NCBI GenBank assembly: GCA_013396915.1
Contig: VWZL01004368.1
Location: 811,066 to 875,065, forward strand
Direction: 5' to 3'
Length of the DNA stretch: 64,000 nt
Source: Stercorarius parasiticus
Lineage: Eukaryota > Chordata > Aves > Charadriiformes > Stercorariidae
In this document: positions 38,531 to 52,324 of the stretch, piece by piece
Layout of the letters: each line of letters opens with the position of its first letter
How positions within the stretch are numbered: position 1 is the stretch's first letter
The notes under the pieces: model-generated
What the model saw: the letters and a program-made list of their open reading frames with translations, nothing else
What the model was told of the DNA's origin: nothing
The model's database searches: none
Program-made: the position numbers and the translations under genes

Positions 38531-39390
38531 CCTTAAATTCAGGTTTTCTTAATTTTGTAATGCACTAATTGCATGGGTATGTAGCATCTTCACAAAAAGG
38601 AAGAAGAGACACCTTGCCACAGTCTTCAGTGCTAGATTCTGGATCAGATGTGGAGAACCCAGCAAGGGTAGGTGTTAGGGCAGGGCGGGTGAGGGGGGCA
38701 TATGAATAATGCAGAAAGAGTGAAGGAGAAGGCATCGGCGCCTCCGATATCATGTAGATTATTCCTATGCAGTCTAAACAGTGGTTTTATTAAATCACTT
38801 AAAAACCCAAAGCCTTGGTGGAAGAAACCTTTGAAATTACAAGGCAAGATACTCAAAAGTCAGAGAGAAGGATGCAGCAGTTAGACTACATTTTCATGCT
38901 TCTTTTTCCATCTTTAATATTTAGGTTTGCACTACAGTTGCAGAGCACATTTTCAAGATAAGATAAAAGATCCTCATTTTAAGCACCCCATATCCATTCA
39001 GGACTTGAGATAAATGCTGCATACCTCTTTTGGAAATCTAGTGTAAGAGCGAGCTGCAATGTTTAAGACACTTGCAAAAATCGGCGCCTATTTGAGTGCC
39101 CCACATCTCTCACCTGGCTTCCAGCGGCCACTGTGGAGGAGTATGTATCTCCCATAGGGTCTGCCTCTGATGTGCCAGCCTATACAAGCATCTTGGATGT
39201 ATGTACCATCTGAAATGGTCCTGTTATTATTATTTTATTTCTTCGCACTGCTCTGATTGTAGCCCTAGCACCAAGCCATTCAGATACAAGGACCATGCAT
39301 CTCATCTAGGAAGCCAAAGCATGCAGTCCTGTCAGTCAACGCCACCTTTATCAGCCACACCCTTCCAGTTACATTAGCCTCCTCCACCCT

Positions 39391-39585
39391 GAAACAGGTA
39401 AGTTGGGTGACAGCGTTCCCAGGCCCCAGTTTGGAAAGGAGTATCAGGGTGCGGCTTCTCAGCTGGTGGAAGGCAGCCTGCCCGTAGGCTGGCACTGGCG
39501 GGGCAGAGCTGCCCAGCGCTGGCACAGGGGCCCCAGCGGCGCCACTGATCCTGCCGGCAGATGGAAAGCCGGCTGGCAAAACAGA
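39391..39585. other. GC-rich pocket with a consensus splice-donor sequence
   Basis: The intron becomes locally GC-rich (39400-39580, including CCCAGCGCTGGC and AGCGGCGCC). It is preceded by CAG|GTAAGT at 39396-39404, which matches the U1 donor consensus exactly. Open frames exist on both strands because stops are rare in GC-rich DNA. I do not recognise any of them, so coding is not supported. It might be a cryptic or lineage-specific non-coding exon end or simply chance. Confidence 0.3.
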
Positions 39586-39685
39586 AAAAAAAAAAATAAT
39601 AGCTTTTCAGCTGGATCAGCAAACTCGTCTTGCTGACTGTGTGGCTGCATGGTTGTTAGTCCTGCCACAGGGTGGCCGAGGACTC

Positions 39686-39710
39686 TGTGTGTGTGTGTGT
39701 GTCAGTGTGT
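39686..39710. repeat. (TG)n microsatellite
   Basis: About eight TG units are interrupted by CA and followed by more TG and then GCACACG. It is simple sequence. Confidence 0.9.
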
Positions 39711-39729
39711 GCACACGTGATTGTGTTTT

Positions 39730-39822
39730 GGGCTTTTCTCTGTGCCATTACTTTAGCTGAAAGTGGAACTGCACTATTCTACAGTGAATATATATAACTG
39801 GAATATATATTTGAATACACAC
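39730..39822 (+). repeat. Direct repeat, copy 1 of 2 (~93 bp)
   Basis: This block matches 40033-40124 in the same orientation, sharing TGTGCCATTACTTTA/TCCGTGCCATTACTTTA, GAAAGTGGAA, GCACTATTCTACAGTGAATAT and ATAACTGGAATATATATTTGAA. There are about four substitutions and one indel over the first ~86 bases before similarity fades. It could be a local duplication, or the surviving ends of something inserted between the copies. No retrotransposon LTR signature (TG...CA ends, primer-binding site) is evident. Confidence 0.9.
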
Positions 39823-40032
39823 TTGCGTGTGCTGGGTGGAGGAAAGGTGGTGCCAGCGGGGGCCAGGAGCTCTGAGACTATGGCTCACAGTTTAAATCAA
39901 TCAAAGTGCAGCCTGCGCTGGGTGACAGCAAGAGGTGATTTAAGCTTTATCTCAGAGGGGCATGGGTTGCAATTGGAAATATACCCAGCTGACATTAATT
40001 GCTGGTTTGGTTATTTCTCAAGGTCAGGTACA

Positions 40033-40124
40033 GGGTTTTCTCCGTGCCATTACTTTACCTGAAAGTGGAATTGCACTATTCTACAGTGAATATCTATAAC
40101 TGGAATATATATTTGAACCCACAT
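40033..40124 (+). repeat. Direct repeat, copy 2 of 2 (~92 bp)
   Basis: This partner of 39730-39822 is offset by 303 bases. The ~210 bases between the copies (39823-40032) show no recognisable repeat or gene and no similarity to each other's flanks. Confidence 0.9.
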
Positions 40125-42795
40125 CCTGCAGTATTCTTATCAGAATGTAAAATTGAGAGAAAAACACATAGGTTTTAATTCTTTTGGTCTGTGATTATTT
40201 TCGTTTGGATTCAAAAACCTGGGACAAATGACCTTCTTAATGTTTTAGGGAGAATGATAAAATTCAGGGAGTTTAAATCAGGACCTCACCATCCACATCA
40301 CAAAGCCTAGACAGAAAAATAATGTTGGGTATGGTATTATAATTCCCTTTAGGTCCAGGAGTTTTATGTTTAATGCCTATCTGATAACCCAGCTTTAACA
40401 GAAAGTATGGGTAATGCCTCTTTGTACTTTTTCTGCTTTCCCACTACCCTTTTCTGCAGTTTTTAGTGTTTTTTTTTCAGTGTGGGGAATGTGAATGGAA
40501 TTACCTTCAGTTCATGTGGGTACTGAAACTCTAAGCTTAAGTTCATTGATTGGGAAGATCTTCTTGCTTCAGCTGGTTATGAGACAGATAAGTAGTGTGC
40601 CCCATTGGCTACATTTTTGGATGACTGGTAGTGGTTAAGGCTGTTCATTTTCTGCTCAGCGGTGTGGGTTGGGTGTATGTGAAACACAACTGACAAAGCA
40701 GGACAGTTGGGGAGCTGCTGAGTGGCTCCCAAGCCTTGTCTGCCTTCTGTGTGAATGGCAGCAGGACGGCATTACCACCCACCCAGTCACGCATCTGGGC
40801 GCCCCGCAGAGGCACTGCTATATAAACACGTAAGCGATGTTGCAGCCCAACATGACACTGGAGGCTTTGTAGGTGTGGGAACAGGAGTTTGCTGGATTGC
40901 TCACGTTGATTCAAGTGACATGTATGTCCCTGTCACCTATTTCTAAAGTGTCTCTAAATCTCATCTCTGGCTTCTGTTAGATGCTTTGCCATAGATTTGG
41001 CAAGCAGCTTTAAATAATTTTTATTTTTGAGGGGGGTGGAGAATAGTCATAGAGAGGACCTTATTAAAACCATGGTATTTAGATGAGTTCTTTGTGTCTT
41101 CTGTAAATTTATGCTGTAAATCCACTCAGTAGCTTGCCTTCTTGTCTGTTTTTATTAATTCAAATGTGCCTCTCTTGCTTCTGTTCCTATTCAAGTCTGC
41201 AGTGCCGTTGTGTATTCTGCTTAAACCATAGAGTTTAATGATTTAATTCTCACTCCTTTTTTTCTTTTTAGATAAGCTTAAGAGTCCTCCCCTTCAGCCT
41301 TATAACAAAAGTGTAGATATGAAATTGTGCACTTGCTCTGATGTAGCCTTTTACGTCATTCATATTGTAAAACAAGGCTTTGATTTTGGGGGCAGGAAGG
41401 AATTAAAAAAAACCACAGATGTGCCCTGTGTTTTTAATGAGCAGAGTTTTGCCAAGTGGCAATTAGTATTCATTGGTCTTTGTCCTAATTAGGAGCTTCT
41501 TAGGGTCCTCTAAGAAAAATGGGTTTTGGCAAGTTGGCAGATTTTTAGACAGGTGAGCTACTTTTAGCTTTGTCTTTGCTAGGTGCATTTTTGATAGTGT
41601 TTTTCCTAATTGCTATTCCATTTCTCTTTGACAGTCTGACATTGTCCGTGTTCTTATGCTACCCAAATCGCTGGTCTGATCTGTATGGAGCTTCTCTACA
41701 ATTTTGTGCTGGAGAAAAATTATGGAAGCTGAAATAATCACTCAAAGCAGAAGCTGTTGTTCTGAAACTAAGGGAAGAGAGGAAGCATAGTCTTGTTTTG
41801 CTAAGCCAAATTCTTTACTGAGCCTCCTTTCAAAATACAAGCGTAAAAAATCCCATGGGGCTGTAGTTATCCTTGACCCATTGAGGACCATCATGTTACG
41901 TGAATTGTGGTAGCTGACCCCAAGGGTTGTTCAGAGTTGAAACTAATTTTTTTTGTCTCTCCACACAATGGGAATGAAAGTTTTCAGGTGAAGTGTTGAT
42001 CAAAATTCTTTTTTTTTGAATTTGCTTTTTCACAGGAAAAGGTATCAGCATCCTTAGACTGAAGGTCCTAGTCCAATTTATGCATATTTTTTAGGGCTTT
42101 CCCATTACTGAGGCAAAAAGCTGTTTCATGTTAACTCTCTGGGTTTTGAGGGTTTAATAATTTTACATCGAAAGTGTCTTAAAACCAATTTTTGCTCACT
42201 TCACCTCTTTCTTCAAAAGGAAAATAAGGACGAATTCAGAATCTAATAGTTCAGCTGCTCTGAAGTGAAAACGTAGGCCGATGGTCAGGACTTAATTTTT
42301 CCTCCAGTTTGGAGATGAAGCTTTCAATATGTCTAGTTCTCATAGTGTCAGAAAATATTTTCTGTCTAGCCTTATTAGAGATTCCATCCTCTTAATCCCA
42401 TATTACACACAAGTTCTTTAAAAAGTCTACTGTTTAGTGAAGACATAGGAAGAAGTCTAGAAAGAGCCATGTTCATGGGTGCGTAATGTTGTTTGTACTT
42501 GTGGTCTAAGTCACTCATTTATGAGTGATTTGTGTGTATGATCACTGATTAGGGACCAGAGCAAATCTATGGATCAGAGCATTTTCCTTGGGATGATCTT
42601 ATTTGGTCTAATCAACTAAAATGGGCCTTAGCAAGAGATGGAGATGGCATTCAGTTGCTGAGCCAACTGAATGGTTAATAGGATGGTATTTACAAGTTTA
42701 AACTACTTGTAGTGGTTCTCCTAAGACCAACACAAAACAAACACAAGTAGTTCGCCAAACAGTTTGGCTGATCAATCTCCCTTGCTGCTTCAGCA

Positions 42796-42853
42796 AGAGT
42801 TAAGTTGGACTTGATGATCTTAAAGGTCTCTTGCAACCAAAATGACTCTATAT
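42796..42853 (+). mobile_element. CR1 3'-terminal scrap
   Basis: AGTTGGACTTGATGATCTTA, AAGGTCTCTTGCAACC and AAAATGACTCTAT correspond to the last ~55 bases of CR1 (GTTGGACTAGATGATCTT...AGGTCCCTTCCAACC...ATTCTAT). Nothing recognisable remains upstream, so this is a very short 5'-truncated or eroded copy. Confidence 0.75.
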
Positions 42854-45800
42854 AAATGCTTGAAACAGCACTAGGTGGTAGGATTAGTAAAATGGTGTAA
42901 ACTGTAATGCCCAACAGGTTCTCTAACTACTTTGTAATAAGAGGGAAAAAAAAAAACCAACCCAAACCCTGAATGAGCAAGCTTTTTGATTGCTCGTTCC
43001 TCCTCTTCGCAATCAGTCTTGCATTTACTGGTCACCTATGGAAATGTTAGCTAGTGTCCAACATTGACGTCATGTCAGAAGGGAAGCTGTCTTGGCCACT
43101 TCATTTGGACAATTTATTACTCTCAATCAAATCAAGCACTGACATGAAATGGAGTCTCAGTATCTTTGTCCTTCTATGTAGTAATGTGAGCTCATCAAAG
43201 ATTACCAGAAGTGTCATCTCTCTCCTCTAGCTTTAAGGAATTGCTGCCTAAGTTAGAGTTGAGGAACAGACCTTGAATAGACCTGGAAGAGAAATGGAGC
43301 TTGCCATCTCACACTGAAATTTATAGCTAGGTATGGCTAACTCTTTCCGAGATACCTCCCTGTGTTTCTGAGAATAGCTTTCTGAAAGAGCCAGAGAGAA
43401 AAATCTTTAGATTTCCTTTTACTTATTGTCTACTTCTACTGAGCTTGAAAGCATGATTAATGGAAAAATATTCAAACCTTAACTGTGGTGACACAGTATG
43501 AATGACTTATGGCCAAACACAGTAAAAAACCAAGGTCACATTAAGTTAATAAAGAGCCTCTAGGTGCTGTTTATCTTCTGCTTGTGTTTATGTAAAGAGG
43601 GTCCCCAGTTACTATCAGCCAAAAAAAATCCCTGAGCCAATAAGACCCAAAGTTGGAATCCTTCCCCTCTTTGATGCTGTGAAATGATAAATGCAACTGA
43701 GGTTACAAGGCTAGAAATCATCCTGAAATTGCCTACAAAAGGGGAGCTCTGGCACTTTTCTATGGGTTTGTGAGCAGAAGAGGTTGGTGATGGCCTCTGT
43801 AGGCTTCCTCCCTTCTTCTTCTTCCTCTGTTGTAGGGAAAGATCTTCCCTGCCATTATTAAGAAATGTGTGGACTCATTCCACTCCACGGTGCACCTGTA
43901 TGATGTGTGTTTCCTTGTCACTTTTCTTTCTGGGTATTAAAACTGGATCTGCCCACCTGACTCAGAAGGCTGAACATTCAAATCCAAATCGGTTCATGTG
44001 TTTATCACGCATCACTCCATTTCCCAAGTCCTATATTTGACTGACAGCTCAGCTCTGAGACTCTGCTCAGCTCCACAGTTTCAATCATTGTCAAAACTGC
44101 CCAATGGAGGTCTCGCCTTCCGAATAGGGAGGAGTTAGTTCTTTAATTCCCATTGCTAGCTTTGCCTCTGATTTACTAGTGCAGTGGCACTCTGCTGTAT
44201 GTGAAGGGTGACTGAAGAAACCAGCTTGTGTGTGTTTTTAATTACGCGTTTGTTCAGCCTTCTGAGGATGTCAGGAGCTGCGAACAGTAAATGCCAAGTG
44301 ATTGCCAGGAAGAGAGCTGCTGACTGCAGTGCATCGTAGACAGAACCCTTCTGTGTAACTGCCACTGCCTTGCCGTGCACATACCGACGATATCTGATTT
44401 TGATTATAGGCTCTCCTCTGATGATAGTCCCGTCTCGGGTTCTCCTGGAGACAAAGTCTTGGTCAAGTGAAAACATAAGCAATGGTGTAGTCAAGGACAA
44501 AGTCAGTCTCCCCCGGATTCCTCTCTATTGACTCTTCTTTCTTCCTCATTTGGAGTGAACTGAAAGGCTAAGGATCCTCCTTTAAATGAGCATAACTTGC
44601 TGCATTATGTTAGTCTAGACAAAGGAAATCAAATTAATTAGCAGAAAGACTGCAAATGTGCTGTGTAGGAGGACCTGTCATTAAAGTACCTCATCCAGGC
44701 TCCTGTGGCTTGGTGTGTATTCAGAATGATAGCTCTGGTCTTCCTCTCGGCAGAAGAGAAATAGAATAATACTAGGCTTCAATTAGAGACAGAACTATAA
44801 TTCAGTCATGGGCAAGGAGAGGGGGAGGTCAGTAGGAAGACGGCTGCTCTGCAAAGCCTAAGTCATAAAACATAAAATCCCAGTTTATGCGTGGCAACAG
44901 ATCTTTCTATGATTGAATTACAGCCTTCATATTCAGTAACGGGCCAAGTCTGTAAACCAGAATACAGACAGAACAAATATTTACATTCTTCGGGCAATGA
45001 TGGAGGGAGAATCACTGAGCAGAGCATGAATCAAAGCCACAAGAACATAGATGTGGGACAGCCACGTGTTGCCATCAGTGTGAAGTGGGAGGGATGGAGT
45101 CAGTTTCCAGTATTTGGATGTGAAATTTCCTGTAGTACAGGTCATCCTGCAGCATTTCACTGAAAATTCATCTTTTAGTTAAGTGACACACACTGCCAAT
45201 AACAGTGAGTAAACTGTAGTTTGTCCATTCATTCTGTGTGCTGTACATTTTCCAGTATATCTAGAAAGTGATATTGAAATGTGTAGGTATTGAGCAATGT
45301 TTATGTTGATATTGCATATCTAATCACAATTTTATTTGTATTCCTGACTTTATAGCACCTTGTAAGTTCTGTGCTTTTGACAGTTGTTGAGCATCAGCTG
45401 CTGTGATTTATTTTGGTCCAGCTGACAGCTATGACAGCCATAAACATTACTGTCAATTTGGAAATACCAATAGACATGTAGTGAAATAAATGAAAATTAA
45501 TTTTGTTATCTTAAAAAACAGCTTGAAAATAAGGGTCAGAATAGTTCCAGCCTGAAGAACTTTCATCAAGACATGAATTGACGCATGTATTAGAGTGGCC
45601 AAGAAGCCATATAACTCTGAAGGTTTTGAACTCCAAATGTCATCTTTGTTTATAGGCTTCCAGATGCACGTATGCAAACAACCGTCAGAGCATGCGGTTG
45701 CTGTGCTTCTCAGCACTCACAGGTCTGAATTGCATTTCAGTCGCATACCTGAATTTTCCCATACGAGACCTTGAGTGAACAGGCTTCCTTTCAGAGCACA

Positions 45801-47644
45801 GCCCACAACTGAGTTAAACATTTGAAACAAAAGTAATAAAATGGGGATTCTGATGGACGGTTAGGTAATCCACAAAAAAAGAAACCTGGTGTTCTTAGGG
45901 AAAGAAGAAAAACATCTTGTAACTTTCCATGTAAGTTTGTGAACAAAAGGGAATACAAAATATTACAGGATCAAGCCAAAGGGAATACTGTGTGTGGTGA
46001 GCAGCAGTGACTTGTTACTGCCTGGCTTCTGTCTACGTGTAGTGCAAATAAGTTTTTCTTAGCTCTTGGGCCAGCTTATACCCTGAGCAAGAGAATGTAT
46101 TAAAAACTTTGAGGTGACCCACTGTTGTTTCAAGGTGTCTCATATTGCATATGAACATTAGAGCTCACGAACTCTGATTTTCTATGGATGTGTTTGGTGT
46201 GCCAGTCCACCACAGCAACCCTAAAAGTCCTCTTTACCACTCACGCCTCCTGTGGTACCGAAGTGTGATATCTTTGACTTGTCCCCCCCTTCCCCTTCCC
46301 TGAAACACTTTTAACGCCTTCCTAGGTACCCTAGGGGAAAACACACTTAATGTAATGCAACAGGAGTTTTAAAATTGCCTTGCCGTCCAACTTGTTTGAA
46401 ATTTGGTCAGTGGATTAAAAAATGTAATTGTGAGGAGCTGTCAGATGTGTAATCGCATGTTGCTTATTAACCAAAGAAAAGGCAAAAAAGGGATGAGAGG
46501 ATTCCCTAGATATAGCCTCACTGAGGAGAAGAATGGTCTTCTGTGAAACTAATCATTCTGGTAAGGTGCTGAGTTACATCTTTGCGTGGCACGGTCCTGG
46601 TTGTGACTAACAAGCTGACTTGTTTTATTTCTTCATTAGCATAGGTCTTCTGCAGTCTGTCCCCAGAACTAGTATAAGTTTTAGTCTTGAGGACTGGTGC
46701 TTTGTCAGTCAAATTAAGCAGAAATAAATGTAAATTAGAAACTCTTGAAGCAATGAATCTGTGCCATTTTTAGGACAACTTTATGGAAATAGAGCTGCAA
46801 TGGTTCTTGCAAGAGGCATATTGGAAAATAGTGGGATACGTAGCTGAAATTTTGTTTGTATGGGAATTTGCATGTTACCTAATAGCAAGGCTAGCCTGTA
46901 GGATATTGAGATAAGAGCAATTCTTATTTGAACCATCTGTGTTTCAGCTCTATAAATAGGATATTGACTTACAAAAATTCATAATATAAACACTAGACTA
47001 TAAATAACATCTTAGATTTTTCAAACAGGCACGGGCCTACTTAAGAGTCATAAGGTAGTAACTGAGGTCAGTGTCTTGAATAGAGAGCCTGAAAGAATAC
47101 AAGTATCTGAATGTACCAGAAAATGTGGAAAATTTAAATGTTACTTTTCTGTTGATTAATCTTGTGTTTCTCATATACAAGATTACATGCCACCTATTGA
47201 TTTTTAGAAGTAATTGCATTTTTCTGACCATTAACAGAAGCAAGCAGAAATTCTTTTGCGTACTTTTATGATGCTTTAATGTACAGGCCTCAGTTTTCTT
47301 CTAGAACAGATCTCATCCAAATGTCCTCTTCTGGGAGTCATGCAAGTACAGTAATGCGTGTATATTGAAGACTGATGGTCTCCTCCCTTATTTGGAGCTA
47401 GAAAATGAGCCATGTGCTCTGGAAGTAGTGCATTGTTTGAAGCTACAAAGCAATAAAGCTCCTAACTCCATCTCTGTTCTACCAAAACTCAGGGAAACTA
47501 TATAGGAAATTTTCTTACAGAACCATTTTCATATACAAAAGTATAAGGTTTTTAAAGAAAAGAAATCTGGACTGATCACCAAAAAGAAGAGCATTGGTGC
47601 TATGCGGTGCAATTGAAAGGCGTTGGAAAAGGTCCATTCTCAGT

Positions 47645-47710
47645 TAATTTGTGACCTCCAATAACTCACTTCCCCTCTGTGCTCAGTTCTGGTCCCACCA
47701 TATGTTGCTC
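47645..47710 (+). mobile_element. Possible MIR-core fragment
   Basis: TTTGTGACCTCCAATAACTCACTTCCCCTCTGTGCTCAGTTCTG resembles the MIR core (TGTGACCTTGGGCAAGTCACTTAACCTCTCTGTGCCTCAGTTTC) over about 45 bases. This is too short and diverged to be certain. Confidence 0.3.
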
Positions 47711-50700
47711 ACCAAGTTAGTCTACAAATATTTGAAGTTGTGTTGCTTAGTCAGGCACTGGTCTTGGATGAGATTTCTATGTTCTGTTGTAATGCAAACA
47801 ACAAAAATATAATGGAGACTACTCATTGCAAAATAGTCTTTTGTAGTATCGATTCTCCAGTGAGGAAGCAATGAAATGAGCTATTGTATTTAAATGCTGA
47901 ACTTTCCCCATTCTTGTGTTGACTGTCCTCCTTTCCAACAGGCTGAGGGATGGTCACAAATGAAGACATTTGCTCGAGCCACCGCTTCCCTTCTGATTTA
48001 GTTTTTAGTTTCCCAAGGGCAGAAGTCTGCTGTTTTCTCCTGAATGAAACACTGCCAAATGGGAGTGTACTAGCTGCCTTCTGCACAGAAGAATAAAGTT
48101 AAATGTAGGCTTTTATTGCTTGCTGGACAAAATGTTCATGTGCAAACAGAACTGACTTGCCTCTTTGGGGCTCTTTATCTCATGCTGAAAAGCTGAGGAA
48201 CACTGAGAAGGAGAACAAGTATCTTTTCAACCTGGTTCGCTCTTGCAAAGAGACATGTTTTAGATCCATAGGAGAACTAACTTTCGGTCCTTTCCAAAAA
48301 ACCGTTCTCCTTGTATCCAAGGAGTTTTCTTTTATTTATTCCTCCCACCCCCTGACTGCAGCATTCTCCAAAACCAGGTTGGGAGAAAGAAAATCAACCT
48401 CATGGACGGCTAGCAGAAATCTGTTTTTATTTTGTGGGTTTTTCCCTCCTCCCACTCCCCCTTTTTTCCTCAGTGTTGCATGTGCTGCCAGTACTGATGA
48501 CTACCCAGACACTTCTGAGTAGGACATCTCACTCCGCTTGGGACAATTCACATGTGCTCACCAGGCAGACATTTGTCTGTGGTTGGCTCTAAAACCACAA
48601 GTTCCTGAAGCTGAAATTGCAACAAAATTTAGGAGTTTTAATCATTACAATATTCCAAAAAGACTTTGCCCAGTTACCTGTTAGTATCCAATCTGAGTTC
48701 TGTTCCCCTAAAAATGGCATTGCTGCATTACCAGAGCTACTGTAGGATGACTTAGCTTTTACATTTCTTGCAGCTTTCTTCCTCTTTGTTTTACTTTTCC
48801 TGTGTTAAAATGATAAATGCTGACATAGTTATGGAATCAAATCTTTGCTACTGATAAATACAGGGCAATATGAAGTTGATGGTGTCTTGCTTCACTGGAT
48901 TACCGGGCTAACACTTAGTCTTAAAAAAAAAACAAGCTTGGAGCATGGTTTCCTTCACTGTTTTCTTTTAGTTGAGTGATTGCCTTAGTAATTGCATTTA
49001 TTGTATGTGTATGATTTTTTGGGGGAAGCATCGGTATGTATCATGGATATAAGCGTTAGTGAATATATCTCAAAGAAAAATTCCAGGGCTGTCTTTGCCA
49101 ATACTTCCCCCCCTCCTCCCTCCAGTCTTCTGGAACTCTAGTACATATCTTGGATGTAACAGATAAAAACTGATGTCTCAGCTAATGAAATCTTCAGTGA
49201 CTCTGCTCAAAACCTCCTTGCCCTGGCTTTGAAAAATGAGAAACTTCTCTCAATTCCTCCAATACTAATATTACTTAAAAAAATAAAGTGAAGCACAGGT
49301 TTAGAAGCTATGCAAGATAAGAAGGATTCAGCCTGTGGAGAGTCTAATACCATAGATCAGTAATACAGTATTTAAATCAATATGCTTCCTGGCAGGATGT
49401 CAGTGCAAAGAAGAGCATTGGAGTAATGTGATCTCTTAACTCTGATGAAGTGAGCAGCTGCATTCAAACCTGTTTCAAATGAGCTTGTCTGAAGTTCCTG
49501 AAAGAAGGAATGGTTCAATGGTTATAAACGTGAATTCCTAGAGGCAGTAAAGGTAAGTAAGAAAGATAGAGGACAAAACATGAAAGAAAGCCCCAATATT
49601 TGAGCTGGTTAAGTTTAGTGCCAAGGCTGATTTTACCTTCAAGTTTTCTTCATAATTGCTCCTGTCCTAAAAATAACATATCTGACACATTACGCATTGC
49701 TGAATATGACAGGCGTAATTGGTTGAGTCCTTGATTCTTCTTATATTTTTGTGCACGGACCACGAATTCTTCTAAACTCCCAGCCTCTTCAGGGAGAATT
49801 CAAGATAAAGCTCTCAGTTGTAGAAAATCTATAGCGAGAGCTGAAATAAATTAGTTTGAAGCAATATCCTCTGAGTTGCTTTCAACTAGCTTTATCTTCG
49901 CGTAGACTGTCCCCACCAGTGTCTTTCTTCTATGTACTTTGGGTTTGTTGATGATGTACTCTATTTTTCAATATTTTAAATTCAGTGTCTTCAGGAACTG
50001 TCTTGACAAGAACTTCTAAATTCTGCCATTATGGAGGAAATGCTGTTCTCTCCTGAGGAACGCGGGCTGACATCGGTGAAACCCAGCCTCACCTTCCCCT
50101 TTCAAAAACAGGACAAGAGCCTGGACAGGACAGTATGGTTCCTGGGGCATCCAGACCCACAGGGAGGCTTTTCCTGTTTCCTTCAAAGCTTTGTAGTCCC
50201 TGTGGGCTTGCTTGGTCCTCTCTGGGGGAGAGGTGTTGGTGCAAGGGAGAGAGAAGGATGGATCTCCATGGTGGGAGGGGGAGGGAAGGATGAAGAGGAG
50301 GAAGGACCTCCATACAAGCCAGCCAGCAAGCGTACAAGGACTTTATTAAATCTGAAAGAGATGTTTTCTCCCTCTACCACCTACTGCTAGAGCTGTGATG
50401 CAATGAAATAGCTTTCTCTCAAATCACTATAGAAGGTTCTTACAGGGCAAGAATGGAAAAACTTCTGCTTGTAATGGCATTAATTATTGTTTTTCAAACA
50501 ATTATTGCCTTTGGTGTTGCGTGCAGTGGTTTTAAAAAGTGATGCTTAGTATTCCTAGCCTATGGTAACTCTTCTTTACTGCTAAAATGCAGAGATTTTT
50601 TTATCTGAATAACGCATTCTAGCTGCAGTACTGGGTTTTCAGGGTTGTTGTTTTTTTTTAAGTTTGGCTCCCCCACCCCCCCCGGACTGCTACATGTTTG

Positions 50701-52067
50701 TTGTTGTGGCTGTCCTCAGTCTTGGCAATTTAATAATGAGAATCTATTAATGATGGAATGATTTACGGAGAGGCCCATGGCTCTACAAAAATAAAGATAC
50801 AGTACAGTGTTCAGTTATTGCTGATGTTGTTGAGACACAGGAACAATAGTTTCCAAAGGATACTTAAAAGGGAAAAGTTAGCACTGAATGCCTCCATTGC
50901 ACAAAGGTGCCTGATTTGTATAGACTTTATGCGAACATTGTACCATTAGAATCATGCCTAACTATTAATAAATTAAATAACATTTTTGGCTTCCTGGTAG
51001 AGAATCTGATATTTCCTGGCTTCCCACTTCTGTTGCTAAAGCCAAGTTTTAGTTCTTTCTTTGAAAAGTTATTGCCTGGCTTGTCTTCAAGGAACACTTC
51101 TTGTGTCCCATCTTAAATGCTGAGAGCTGACCATGTACACCATGTTCTTAAATTAATATATGTATGGCTGGTTTATACAGATTCTTTTTTGACTAGGTCT
51201 AATACGAAAATAAGTGGGAAGTAGAAAATTTTTTGGTAACAGGGATTCCCACTGTCAGCTGAACAGCTGGTCCCGAAGGAGAGCTTTCTTGTCTCTGAAG
51301 CTTGCAGGATGGAAAATGCAGAAGAGTGATGCAGGTGTTCAAATGTGACTGTATATGTACCGTGCCACAGAACTGTACCTGATTTAATCTAGCCTATGAT
51401 GCCTGCCTTTTGCTGGTAGTTGAAGAGAAGCTATTTTCCAAGGCAAACTCTTCAGCTGTTAATTAAATTTAAAAGCAGCAGCACTTATGCTGCTTGTGAT
51501 GGCTGTAGGATAGGTCTGTAGTACTAAATCTTCTTCCATGTGTATTTAGAGGCTGAATCCATCCTGTGACTAAGCTAAACAGGTCAGCTCTCGAGTTCCA
51601 TGGTAAGACAGGTTTTGCAGATTATTTTTATTTTAAAAAACTGTGGCTTTTTTTCTGAACCCCTCCCAGGAAGGCCTGTTGCAGAGGAGACGATTGTATG
51701 TCATACTTATATCAGAGAGTTGGATGCTTCCAGGAATGCTGATAATGCCGGGTGCTTTGCAGGTGTCGCGTGCTAAACCAAACAAATGGGTCTCACACCT
51801 GCCGATTTCCCGAGCAGCTAACATAAAATATCGCAGCCATCTTCCAGTTACATCCCTCTCTCTTTCTGTCCACCTGCAACCCTGAAGTAGGCTGATCTAC
51901 GAAACAGCAATTCCTAGCCAGAAACTGCTTCCCGAGCTGACAAACTGGTCACGCCTTTGAAAACCAGCAGAAATGGTGGAGCAGACAGCACGGATGGGCA
52001 CTGCCACTACCTCCTGCCCTGTCTTTCAGAACATAGCACCCACTTCTGCGTCGGGGGACTTCTCCAA

Positions 52068-52215
52068 AAATGATGCACTTTTGAATTCTGAGGTCAAATC
52101 CAATACTCCCAATTCCCAGAGAAGTGCCCTAACCACAAAACTATAGGCTATTTTGGGGGTTACACTACTGCCTGTCCTGCTCCAGAGCTGGATTGCTTTC
52201 AAGAATGCATGAGTT
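52068..52215 (-). mobile_element. MIR-like tRNA-derived SINE fossil
   Basis: On the + strand GAGGTCAAATCC, AGAGAAGTGCCCTAACCAC, AAACTATAGGCTATTTTGGGGG and then CCTGTCCTGCT match, in reverse orientation, the head region of a sauropsid MIR-like SINE (AAGTGCCCTAACCACTGGGCTATAGG). The box B-like GGTCAAATCC (reverse GGATTTGACC) supports a tRNA origin. The copy is old and truncated. A related fragment lies about 100 bases downstream. Confidence 0.5.
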
Positions 52216-52324
52216 ATAGGGCCAGAAGGTCGGTATGCAAGAGGGAGCCTGCCTTGGTAGATATTTTATGTTACACAGTAATTGGATACAAAGAAGAAAA
52301 ATAAAGCTAAGGGCAGACACAGTG

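Noticed and set aside
44156..44500. 114-residue open frame on the - strand
   Set aside because: I looked for a viral, transposon or receptor motif and found none. There is no supporting exon structure.
50031..50390. 119-residue + frame with an acidic run
   Set aside because: Overlapping - frames of 65-82 residues cover the same bases. The acidic run comes from a purine-rich tract, and no family is recognised.
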